Source: Amborella trichopoda
Lineage: Eukaryota > Streptophyta > Magnoliopsida > Amborellales > Amborellaceae
DNA length: 64,000 nucleotides
Assembly (NCBI RefSeq): GCF_000471905.2
Contig: NW_006497557.1
Span: forward strand, 2,425,018 to 2,489,017
Reading direction: 5' to 3'
Shown here: one piece after another, positions 20,574-30,901 of the stretch
Layout: every line of letters begins with the position of its first letter
Numbering within the stretch: the first letter of the stretch is position 1
Notes under the pieces: model-generated
The model's input: the letters and a program-made list of their open reading frames with translations, nothing else
Databases searched by the model: none
What the model was told of the DNA's origin: nothing
Translations under genes and position numbers: made by a program

Positions 20574-21245
20574 TCAAGTTGGAGTAGAATTGGCGTTGCC
20601 CCGAGCAATGGGACGTATGGCGCGCACAAGGTTTTGCCTGAGACGGCCTAGCCTTGAACACGAGTTCGAAGCAGCATGAAAGTTACCCCAGGGTGTGGCT
20701 AGAGTGGTTGGACCACGATTTTTAAGGTGTGTGCATGGGATGGAGACCCTAGGATTTCTGCCTCCGTGTATCGAGCCTCCAGGTGTAGAGGTTCGGGGTA
20801 GTGATGGAGTTCGAGGGGTAGCCTTACGACGACCCTCAAAAGAGATGGCAACTTGATTGCCTTTTGCAAGAGTGGGAAGGGCAGCCTTCAGGCATACCTC
20901 AACAATATGACTAGCAAGGGACTTTCCAGTAGTAGAGTGCGTGCTGTGTGCCGTAGCAGATGTTCTACCAATGTAAGAGGCCTTGGTGGAGGGTCCACAG
21001 GGGCAAGGAAGCAGGGAAACAGGGACCTTTAAGTCCCTTCTGGCTCCAACCCAATAAAGGACCTGGGAGCTGGTCTGTGAGTCTCGACTCAGAAGGAGTA
21101 TAGGGAAGGAAGCTTGAGCAGTTTGCTTCCCTGGGCTAGACACAAGTGCAGGGATAAGAAAGTCCTCGACCCGAATGAACGGGTTGAATAACCCAGGTGC
21201 CATAAAAAGTAGTATGGAAAGTAAAAGATGATACTGATCAAACAA
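20574..21245 (-). CDS. Leader ORF between PBS and gag, longest intact copy (E3)
   Basis: One open frame of 223 codons starts 26 bp inside the PBS. Its residues 23-44 (FNPFIRVEDFLIPAL) match E7 (FCNPFIRIKDFLILVF), and KSLASHIVEVCLKAAL matches KSLSSRVLEVCRKAAQ. STPGGSIHGGRNPRVSIPCT matches CRGRNPTVSIPHTH. LATPWGNFHA is shared with E5 and E7. Thus the same frame can be followed in four copies on both strands of the window. No domain is recognised; the protein would be basic and rich in Ser, Thr and Arg. It may be the equivalent of the pre-gag ORF1 of Ogre elements, or simply the N-terminal part of Gag. Function unknown. Confidence 0.5.
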   Translation of the reverse strand: MFDQYHLLLSILLFMAPGLFNPFIRVEDFLIPALVSSPGKQTAQASFPILLLSRDSQTSSQVLYWVGARRDLKVPVSLLPCPCGPSTKASYIGRTSATAHSTHSTTGKSLASHIVEVCLKAALPTLAKGNQVAISFEGRRKATPRTPSLPRTSTPGGSIHGGRNPRVSIPCTHLKNRGPTTLATPWGNFHAASNSCSRLGRLRQNLVRAIRPIARGNANSTPT

Positions 21246-21270
21246 GAGCGAACCGACAAAGGGTAATAAG

Positions 21271-21288
21271 TCCCTAGTCGAGTCGCCA
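21271..21288 (-). other. Primer binding site (E3)
   Basis: The minus strand reads TGGCGACTCGACTAGGGA, two to three bases after the LTR-c end (GGCACCTAACTAG). This is the tRNA-Arg-type site of Ogre/Tat elements, nearly unchanged. Confidence 0.85.
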
Positions 21289-21291
21289 ATC

Positions 21292-23889
21292 TAGTTAGGT
21301 GCCTCAGTCACACCCTCAAGATCTAGATGATTTGGCGGCACGTATCTCGGGTTTCTAATTAACCCGGGACTTGAGATTGCTCTCTCAGGAACTTTGCTCA
21401 AGAGTAAGGGCAGGTATACTAATTGATGAGAGATGAATTTAAGGTGGGTTTGAGACTTACTCGAGCTAGCTCGCGCAGACACCCTCTTAGATCATGAAGA
21501 AAGTCCCCCCATCTTCTTTAGTTAGTTCGAAATCGCCTCCCTTGACTTGCGATCACCTTGTTTTCTACACAACACTATTATGGTTAATTTTCCAGACAAG
21601 TGACCGAAGGACCTACACTTGTCTTACAGCAATGCAAATTCATGCGGTTAAGAATGTGAAAAATTAGGATGATGAAGAGAAGAGGGTTTGAAGGAGAGGA
21701 GAAAGGAATGAGGAGAAGGCTCGAGACGACAAGGAGATGGAGTCCCGATGGTGTCAGGCATTGCCACCCACAACCGTGTAGTAGTTGTGTCGCGGCCCTT
21801 AGATGGCGCTAGGCACCACTGATCATGGCTAGAGGGTGAGCGGTGAACTATGGATGGCGTTGAGCATCGTCGTTGGCAACATGAGAAGGCAGCGACCTCT
21901 GCGGTGGCGGCGACAGCCTCTTGTGAAGAGCGCAGTGATAGTCAATTGTGAAGCACACGATGGTAGTTCTTTACAAGGCACACGTTGGTAGACATGGGAA
22001 ATGGTGATGATTGCCGAACGCACGAAGGAGACTCGCAAGCCGTGATAGACACCGGACGCACAAAGGAAGCTCGCGGACGGCGATATGCACCGAACACCTG
22101 AAGGAAGCTTGCAGATGGCGATAGGCACCGAATGCATGAAGGGAGCTCGCAGACGGTAGTAGGCACCGTACACACGAAGGGATCTCGCTGACGGTGATAA
22201 GTGTTGCCACGAGCTCTTACAAGCGACTATAGGCGTCGCCATCAATGATAGACGCACAACGGGGGAAAGACACCTGCGGGCAGCAATAAGTTTCGTCGTT
22301 TGTGTTCTTCACTGAGACGTCAAGGAAACCTATGTGGACGGTGATGAGCGGCGTTGTCTGTGAGCCTCACTAAGAGATAGCGATGAACAAACAGAAGGAG
22401 GAAGGGGCTCGCGCTTGGCACTGCCATAGCCATGTGCGACCTGTGTGACCACATGAAGGAGAAAGAAGAAACAAGAGAGGCATGCAGGACACTGCCACTA
22501 CCGTGCATGGCCTCTGAGGGAGGCTCTGACGAAAAAGAAGAAGAAGAAAGAAAATATAGAGAGAAAATTTACCTTGAGCCTAGGGCTACTGGTCAAAAAA
22601 TTTACCTCTTTGCGTACAAAGATAGTATGTGGTATATATAGAATTGTACCAAAACATGGGTGGATTCATCAAAATTTAACTTAATTTCTAAAAATTAAGA
22701 TTTAGCTTATTAAAAGAAATAAGAAAATAGGGTGTAAAATGACAGATTTGCCCCTTTCTAACAAGTTGTAGAATTCCAAGACAGTCCCTTGTTGCCCAAG
22801 AACCTGCATGATATTTCTTCGATGATCCGGGGTCGTTTTGATGCCTGTTTGATCGAAAAATGGTTGTTTACTCGTACGGCTCGGCATGACGATCGATTTG
22901 ATACCAACTTAGAGCCATGGATCAAGTTTTTAGGGTACAATCATGTGATTTGAAATTTGAATGAATCTTGAAACTTTGGATCGATTGAATGCTCATTCCT
23001 TGATGTTTTTATGTGATTTCTTCATTGGAACACCCTGCACATGTTGTCACGATCACGAGGCTACAAACGCAGTTGGATTCAGTGCCTGAACGAAGATTTT
23101 GCAACTTTGGAGTCTTGGCTGGAATCTAGAATTTCGACAACAGAATTTACAATCACTTTGTCAGCTTCATGTAAGGCATCCGACCATTCATCATGTACGG
23201 GGTTTGGACTAGAGATAGCTCTAGACCTTATGTACGCAATGGAACTTGTTTCGCATCGTTCGGTTTTGCGAGTGACGTTATTTGGCTGCTTGAGCGAGGC
23301 ACGATGCTGTAGATTTTCCCTCACTTTCTTCCCGGATCAGCAACTTCTCTCTAGCTTTTCTTCATACTTGAGCATCGTCACGAGGCATGCCACATATCGA
23401 AACGATCGCCTCGACGAGACTAACACGTTCCATCAAGTTTGAGCACAATCCAATCTCAGAATTGGGAGATATAAGTGTTGAAATTTACTAGTCGTGACGG
23501 TCCCTTTAATGGAGTTGAGTTGCAGGGTGGCCGCACAGGAATGGCATGTGGTTCTTCTTCTTTCGCTCTTTCACTTATAACGTCTTCCTGGGATGTCTGT
23601 TAAAGCTGAAATTGACCCCTGGGGGTATCACAGAAAATTGAGACACTAAAAATATAGCTCTAGTTATAGGGTCCGTTACGGGGTGCTAGAGGCTGATTCT
23701 ATCAAAATTGTCTCTCAGTCTGCGCTGACTTAGACATGTCGAAATGCGACAAAACTTGACAGGAAACTTTTGAGAGTCCTTATGAAGATCTTGGCCAGTT
23801 TTGGGGCTATTCTGAGACTTTCAAAATTTCCACTGTTTGTTAGGCTTTATTGATCGGGGACCCAGGATGATGAAAAATGTCTTCCAACA
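21292..23889 (-). mobile_element. LTR-c, 5' LTR of E3 (38-bp-array class)
   Basis: On the minus strand it begins TGTTGGAAGACATTTTTCATC at 23889 and ends beside the PBS. It contains a TATA-like GGTTCTATATATACC near 22628 (minus strand), an A/G-rich run near 22530-22570 and about five 38-bp units near 21995-22205. By eye it is about 80 percent identical to LTR-b, so the two are either very old or not sister LTRs. Confidence 0.85.
21995..22205 (-). repeat. 38-bp tandem array in LTR-c
   Basis: About five units of GGCGATAGGCACCGAATGCA plus TGAAGGGAGCTCGCAGAC. The same array occurs at 10390-10500, 32660-32900 (inverse), 39745-39990 (inverse) and 63600-63930, and marks this LTR class. Its ORFs on the minus strand are repeat artefacts. 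Confidence 0.85.
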
Positions 23890-26800
23890 GTGTTTCCAAT
23901 AGCCTAGCATTGACAGTATCTCCAAAGGCTCAACATCGGGTCTACCTTCAAGAGGTTCAGCACTGGTTGTGCACTCAATGCTTAGCACCGACTGTGTTTT
24001 CAAAGGACAATTGCTGCTGGGGTTCAAATCTCCCACACGTGCTATAGATTATGCACGTGTCACCTCTAGCCGTGTTACGCTGCTTAACAACTGCCGCCAC
24101 GACCTGACACACATCCTCACACATGTGGATTCAAGGCCGTTCACCTTTCTAGTGACATCCGTTGATCTTCCCCGTAACCATCATCAGTAGCGACGGTCCA
24201 TCTCCTCCCGACCCTTCGGGTCCTCGCCGAAAACTCCCTTCCACTGAAGAAACCCTCGCAACCTTTCTCCAACACACTAGGAAACCTTCACCTATTCTGC
24301 GCACCTGCTAGAAAATTGTAGAAAACCAGCGTAAGACCATAAGCAGCCCTCTGCTGCACCTTCTTTCCTTCTTTAGAACCCTCTAAACCCTAGCACCAAT
24401 TGTGTCCTTGACTTAGCGCCAGTTGCATTCTCGACCCAATGGCCGTTGCGTTCTTGACCGAATGCTAGTTGCGTTCTCGACCCAATGCCGACTTTATTTT
24501 CAACTACCCAATGCCGGCTATGTTTTCAACTACCCAGTGCCAGTTGAGTGTTCAAGAAGTAATGATGGCCGTCTTCAGCGCCAGCTGCGTTCGTAACTAC
24601 CCAACGCTGGCTAAGTAGTCAAGAAGTAACATTGGCCGACCTCAACATTGGCTACGTTTTCAAAGGCTCAGTGCCGACTGAGTGTCCGAGAAGTACCGTT
24701 GGCTAACGTCAGCACCTGCTATGTTTCAAAGACTCAGCGTCGGCTGACTATTCAAGAAAAACTGTTGCCAGTACCAAGTACCGGCTATGTTCTTAAGGGT
24801 TCACTTTCATGCATGTTCATTGCCACACGCTCCATGCTAAAGTCGTACGTGTCCTACTACTATTATCCCATTGGCGTTGCGCCCTAGTGTGACCTATTAT
24901 CCCCATTGGAGTGGAACCTAGGCCATTTCACCTAGACCATGACTTCTCATCCCTAGTAGGAGTCATACTCTTGTTGTGGTCCCTTGTCCCTAATGGTGTC
25001 AGGGTCATTCTTATCACTGCAACCCCCAATGGGTCTGCTTCACACCTAGCTATGCTATCCTCTAGAAGTTGGGTCATTTTTAATGAATGTGTTCTCTATT
25101 GAGTACTATTTTTCACCTCTACGGGAAACACACTCGTCCCCTAATCCCTAATGAAGTCAGCCTTCCCATCTGAACCCCTTGCCGGTCTTGACCATTTCAT
25201 CCCCAGGAAGTTAGATTGCAGTCTATAAGACCTATTCCGATGCAGCTTCACTTACATGGTGACCCACAGTCATGCTCTGCACTGCAAGACCTTAAACTAC
25301 ACAGCCTTGGTCTAGGTGCATGACTCTAAACTGCATGGTCCAAACTATACGACCATAAGCTGAAGCGGAGGTCTAGCTGCACGATATTAAACTGCGCAGT
25401 CCAAACTATATGACCTTAAACCATAATACACGTCCTAGCCGCATGACGTTAAAAGGTTCAACACCAAGGTCTGAACTATATGACCTTAAATTGTACCGGA
25501 GTTCTAGTTGCACGACCTTAAATTGCATGGTCCTAGTTGCATGACTTTAAACTACACATCCCCAGTCCAAGCTATACAACCTTAAACCATTGTGTATGTC
25601 CTGGCCGCATGATGATAAAATCGCTTTGCAAAAGTCCTAGAGGCATGACCTTAAACACTCTTTCACACAAGCGCACACTACCCTTTACATACATCTTCAC
25701 GCACGTCTTCTCTAATCGACGTGTTCGTGTGCTCGCACCACCTTTGTTACCTCCCTAGTAAGCCCATTAACTTCATCAACTTTCATCATCCCCTTGGGAG
25801 TCTAATCCATGCTCACGAAACGACGAGCCATGCTGCCATCCATACTCATCATCAGTTAGGGGGTGACCACTTTTCTATCTTCCATTCATACATTATCCAC
25901 TTTTCATAGGTAGCTTCACGCCATCTCCTCAAAAGTGAGCTAAAACAACCACCATACTCCCTCCGTGGCCTCCACAAAACTGCCATCCATCATCAAAATG
26001 GTTCAACTGTATCACCTTAAACTAGAGTACATGTCCTGATAGCATGACGATAAAAGGCTTCGAAGAGGTCCTGAAGGAATGACCTTAAACATGCCTTCAC
26101 AAAAAAAGAAAAAAATAATAACGGGTATGGTGTATACCTGGACGACGAACGCCATGAGTAAAAATGATGGATGAGCATGGTAACGAAACCATGAATAAGA
26201 GAGCTCCATAAATTAAAAACCTGGGCATGGTGAAAACCCAAAAGGGCATCATGAGCGAAAATGGAAAAAAACGGTGGACATGGCCGAAAGGTAAAGGGTA
26301 AAAGAGCTCCAAATAAAAGGGAGTTGGTGAAAACTATCTTTACCATGCTGCTTCCCAAGTTCAAGTGAAAATTCGCAAAGGACGCTTGGATCAATAAACA
26401 GGTTGACACAATGCTCGCCTCAACATGAGGCTTCATCCCGCATTCAAAGGAAAAATCCCTGGTGCCACAATACCAGGATCTAAAAATGTGAGCTTCAAGG
26501 AAAAGATTTCAACAGCTTGAGTCCATTTCCAAAAAGGACTCGAAAGACAGAAGACTCACTAAGAAGGCAAGACAAGTCTCATGAAAAAGAGCATCATTCC
26601 CAGGAGGCCAGTAAACACACTCTAGGATGCCTGAGACGCCCTAAGAAGGCTAAGTCAGCCATGACATTGGACCTGTTATGTGAAATTGCTAACAGTTGAT
26701 AGGGGTTATATCTAAAGATGGTCACCTCGATAAACTGATGTACCCTGCCTGCCAAGGAATATATGGTGCACAACGCAAATGAACGCCGATAATGGGCCCT

Positions 26801-27451
26801 TCAGCAGACCATCTAGAACAAACAAAAAAGCAAGTCCTTCCGTCAAACCAAAGACGCTCACGAAGGCAAGAAACTGTCAAAGCTAGGGTGAAACCTGCCA
26901 AAGACTTCAGAGTGACACCTCTCCAAAATCCCTCCCTAGCCGACAGGCTCAGACTTTCGGGACAGGCCAACAAAAAGCCCCCAACTGGACCCGGCATGAG
27001 AGGGACCATAGAGGTACCATGCTTGACAAAAGCAAACCTGGTGTACCAGTAAACAACACTGACCAAAGGCTCTTTGGCTATCAATCCAAAACAAGGAAAC
27101 TCAAACCAAATGGGAACTGTGCCCTAAAACATGGCCCTTGACTGCCATATGAGTTTGATTTTGACCAACGAGGTCCGTACAAAATCCTCAGCTATCATAA
27201 TCACAATTAGTCCCTTGAGGATGAGAAATTCGACGTGATCCCTAAAAAAAGCTCTTCTCCCCCTAAAATCTCCATGAATGGACTTGTACATTGCATCCCA
27301 ATGTCTGAGCATCCTAGTTGCAGTGTTGCGTGAATCTCCTCGACGTTCATGCAATCCTGTGTCGAAGAAGAAAAAATTAATAAAGGCGAAGGAAAATATA
27401 GAATATTTCCCTTCCCGCTTCTCTCGAACCATAACATTCGGCGGGCAAAGC
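23890..27451 (+). repeat. 3' UTR arrays of element E4
   Basis: No gene is supported. From left to right: 23895-24360 is antisense-leader sequence with the CACGTGTCACCTCTAGCC block also seen in E6 and E7. Next, 24400-24800 has about ten GTGCCGGCTATGTTTTCAA units; 24840-25230 has CCCTAGTGGAGT-type units; 25265-25660 has CATGACCTTAAACTGCA units. Then 25660-26110 is diverged UTR, 26110-26700 is the block conserved in E6 and E7, and 26700-27451 leads to the LTR. No TATA box was seen here. The left side is cut by LTR-c at 23889. Confidence 0.7.
24400..24800 (+). repeat. Tandem repeats around GTGCCGGCTATGTTTTCAA
   Basis: Imperfect units of 35-45 bp with the core AATGCCGGCTATGTTTTCAA, then CTACCCA or AAGGCTCA. 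The same family is at 2085-2310, 41760-42000, 59210-59450 and 60430-60740. Confidence 0.75.
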
Positions 27452-28764
27452 TATTTGAAGACATTTTTCAAGACCTTGGTCTCTGACACGAAATATAGAG
27501 GAAGTCAGTCAATAAAGCCTTAACATACAATGAAATTCCTAACAGTCTCAGAATTTTGCCAGCATGGGTCAAAATCTTTCTAAGCACTTCAAAAAGCCAC
27601 CTTCCCAGTTTTATCGTAATCCGACATACCTAAGGCAGTATAGACAAAGAAATAATTTCAAAAAAATCGGCCTCTAGCACCCTGAAAAGGCCGTAACTAG
27701 AACTCTATTCTTGGTGTGTCAAACAGCTATGAGACCATGGCCATTGGATCCGACACAGTTGAAAACTCCTATGGGTCAAGTTTTGACTTAATCAGATACT
27801 CTAGAACAAAGTTATGGGTAAAAGACCAAAAGGGGGTAGGCAGCACGTTGTTCCCTTGCGGCCTCCCTACACCAATCTCCATTAAAGGAGGTTGACGTCC
27901 ACAATCCTGAGAAACAACTTCAAAGGCCCGTATCTCACTCATTCTACGTTAGATCGCTCTCAATTTTGGTGAGGGTGTTCGTCTCATCAAGACGAGCGTT
28001 TTGATATGTGGTGCGAGTCAGGATGATACCCGAGCAAGGAGAAAAACTAGAGATAAGTTGATGATTCGCGAAGATAGTTACAAAAAATTCAGCAACAGCA
28101 CGCCTGTCTTAAGATGTCAAATCACGATGTTCACGTATCTGATCGACACGATACTAATTGCATTATGTGCGTAAGGTTCAAGGCTATCTTTGGCCTGAAA
28201 CCCATGTATGATGAACATTTGGATTTCACGCATGAAGGCTTTGAATCGACCGTAAATTCTGGCTGTTGGATTTCTAGATTCCGACTAAAAAGTTCAAGAT
28301 GATAAAATCATCGTCCGGACATGAATCGAGCTGCGTTTGTTGTCACACGATCGTGACGGCATGCTTAGTGTGATTCAACAAAGAAATCAAATAAAATCAT
28401 CAAAGAACAAGCACACTATAGATTCAAAATTTTCAAGATTTATCAAAATTTCGAGTCTTATGAGCGTGACCTAAAAAAGCGATCCATAGTTCGAAGTTGG
28501 TATCAAATCGGTTGCCATGCAGATCCCTATAAGAAATCCATCACTTTTCAGTCAAACGGGCCACGGAGCAGCCTTGAATCATCCATAGAAGATTATGCAA
28601 GTTCAAGGGCAGCAACAGAGACTGTTTTTAAATTTCACACATTGTTGGGCAGGCGTACAACAGTCTTTTTGCATCCAATTTTAGAATTTATTTTAACTCA
28701 ATTAATTTGTAATTATCATCAATTGAGGTAGTTTTTTGGTGTACACCCATGTTTGGGCCCATTT

Positions 28765-28830
28765 CTATATAAACATGCAAAGCCTAATTGTCAAAGGACC
28801 CTTGGTTCATTCTTGAGATTGATCAATAAA
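28765..28830 (+). promoter_or_regulatory. LTR-d TATA box and AATAAA signal
   Basis: CTATATAAA at 28765-28773 is followed by AATAAA at 28825-28830. The same spacing appears in LTR-i (CTATATCAA 48316-48324, AATAAA 48376-48381). It is the likely start and poly(A) region of the element's sense RNA. Confidence 0.65.
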
Positions 28831-29269
28831 GTTTCAATTCTTGCTTAAGTTCATGGGTGCAACAAGGATAGAGAGAGAGAGGAGAGAGAAGAAAAGGGTC
28901 GATACCCTTCAATGAGGTAACTTTCTCTCTCCTCTTTTCTCTCTCATCTTTATCTCACTTTCTCTCTCCTCTTTTCTCACATTTTTAACTCTCTTTCTCT
29001 CTCCTCTTTTCTCTCACATTTTTATCTCTTTCTTTCTCATCTTTCTTCTTTGTTTCTATCTTTATCTCTCTCTCTTCTTTCTTTATCTCTCTCTCTTCTT
29101 TCTTTATCTCTCTCTCCCTCTCCCTCTCCCTCTCCTTCCATCATCTCTATTTCTCTCTCTCTTCATCCTCTAATTTATCACTTTTCTCTTTCCCTGCACT
29201 TCTCTCTTTTCTCCATTCATGCATGGAAGACCTATTGTCTGGTGCGTTGTCTTCCAGCTTCTGAGACAT

Positions 29270-29860
29270 GAATTGTGAGTCATGTCATAGCCTGAGTGGC
29301 AGACCGAGCCTCTTTCAAAATTCCTGTTTCTCTTCTGTCACAACCAACGAAAGCATATCGTCACATGTGTTCTCTCTCTTTCCTCTCTTTTGTCACAGCT
29401 AGCGTAAACCTATTGTCGCCTGTGCTTTCTCTCTCTCTTCCTTCTGTCACAGCCCATGAAAGCATATCATCGCCTATGTTTTCTCTCTCTTACTTCTCTT
29501 CTGTCACAACCAGTGGAAGGATATCGCCGCCTATGTTCTCTCCGTTTTTCCCATATGGTGAAAACCAATCGCCATCTCTGTTCTTTCTCTATCCTTTTTC
29601 TTCTGCCACAGACAACGTAAGTCTATCGTCGTCTGTGCTTTCTCTCCTTTTCCTTCTATCACAGACAGTGGAAGGTTATCGTCGTTTGTTCTTTCTCTCT
29701 CTTATCCTTTTGTCACAATCGGTGGAAGCCTATCGTCGCTTGTGTTCTTTCTCTCTTCTCTTTCTTCTGTCACCATCGACGAAAACCTTTCGCAACCTAT
29801 GTTCTCCCTCTGTTATTCTTTCTCCCACGATGCTGGAAGCTCATCCCCATTTGAGTTTTT
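29270..29860 (+). repeat. About 60-bp repeats TCTGTCACAACC...CCTATGTTCTCTC (LTR-d)
   Basis: Nine or so units of about 60 bp alternate a TCACAACCAGTGGAAG-type box with a CGCCTATGTTC-type box and a CT-rich spacer. They correspond to the hairpin units of LTR-i, but the two arms pair less well here. Confidence 0.75.
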
Positions 29861-30797
29861 CTCTCCCACATCACATTACCGTATATGTTTCCTTCCTCTT
29901 CCTTCTCTCTCTTACTTCTTATCTTTTCTTTTCTCTCTCTCCTTTCTCTTCCTCTTTATTTTCCCATTATCTCCTCTCATGCTCTTCTTCTTCTCTCTCT
30001 CTCCCTTTACTTCTATTCTTCTCTTCTTGTTCTTTCACTTATTTATCTCTCACCTCGCTTTTCCTTTTCTTTTTCTTTCTTATTTCTCTTCTCCATCTTC
30101 TCTTCTATCTCTCTTTTTGTTCGCTTTTCTTTATTTTACTCTTTCATTTGATCAAAAGGGGGTTGAGACTAGCACTTCATGACAGTCCTGTTGTCGTTGT
30201 GCCAGTCAGAGTTGTTATGCTCGCTTTACTGTCATTACTGACTAGCCAATGTGTCAAGCTAATCGGTATTGGTACTGTTGTTAAGTACTAATTATGTTCC
30301 GTCAGTATGAGTTACCAAGCCTGTTTTACTACCACATCAGGTCAATACCTATTAGTTTAGTCACTATGGCAGTCTCATCACCTGGTCAAATTCTTCTAAT
30401 CCCAATTTTAATTCTCTCATTCTTCTCTTCTCCTTTTTTAATATGCACGTTTGTCTACATTCACCTAAAGGCAAGGTGAGGTCCCTTCACCCACTTGCCT
30501 TGTAACTGCCATGTGTGTGTGATTGCAGAAACAGGAAAATAAAGGCCAAGGGAGGTGATTCCGAACCAGTTCTGCGACTGGGGGCTTTTTTCGTGATCTA
30601 AGAGGGCGCCCACGCGAGCCAGCCCAAGTAGGTCCCTAACCCACCTTAAGTTCCTATCTCATTAGTTGGTATACCTGCCCTCGCTCCTGAGAGAGGTTCT
30701 TGAGAGAGCAATCTCAAAGTCCCGGGTTCCCCCGCAACCCAAGACACGTGCAACCCGATCATCTAGATCTAAAGGGTAAGATCAAAGCACCTAACCA

Positions 30798-30901
30798 CCA
30801 TGTTGACGAGAAAATCGATGGGGGAAGTACCCTTCGATTCTGGCATTGCGTGGGGTTTGATAGGCGAAAACCCCACCTTAGACTGTCAATATAAACATGA
30901 G
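30798..30901 (+). mobile_element. Internal remnant between LTR-d and LTR-e
   Basis: Only 104 bp separate two LTRs. They begin with a decayed PBS (TTGACGAGAAAATCGATGGG) and continue AAGTACCCTTCGATTCTGGC, which matches the post-PBS sequence of E5 (ACTTATTACCCTTCATCGGT). The unit LTR-d, remnant, LTR-e is an element with almost its whole interior deleted, or a recombination product. Confidence 0.7.

Larger units (their letters stand above)
27452..30797 (+). mobile_element. LTR-d, 3' LTR of E4 (pyrimidine-array class)
   Basis: Starts TATTTGAAGACATTTTTCAAG (first TG changed to TA) and ends AAGCACCTAACCA. It carries a clean TATA box CTATATAAA at 28765-28773 and AATAAA at 28825-28830, about 60 bp apart, consistent with a short R region between promoter and poly(A) signal. 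A CT tract lies at 28920-29220, repeats with a TCTGTCACAACC core at 29270-29860, and a second CT tract to 30150. The 331-codon ORF at 29296-30291 is a by-product of these stop-poor tracts. Confidence 0.84.

Noticed and set aside
24008..24024. GGGGTTCAAATCTCCC, like a B box of a tRNA gene or SINE.
   Set aside because: No matching A box, acceptor stem or poly-A tail, and the equivalent positions in E6 and E7 lack it. It lies in antisense-leader sequence.
26722..27464. Minus-strand ORFs of 85-120 codons.
   Set aside because: They are in UTR sequence of E4; not supported by the matching parts of E6 and E7.
29296..30291. 331-codon ORF, the longest in the window, Ser/Leu/Phe-rich with about 20-residue repeats.
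   Set aside because: It sits in the CT tracts and 60-bp repeats of LTR-d. A pyrimidine-rich strand has few stop codons and yields S, L, F and P. No counterpart frame is kept in LTR-a or LTR-i.
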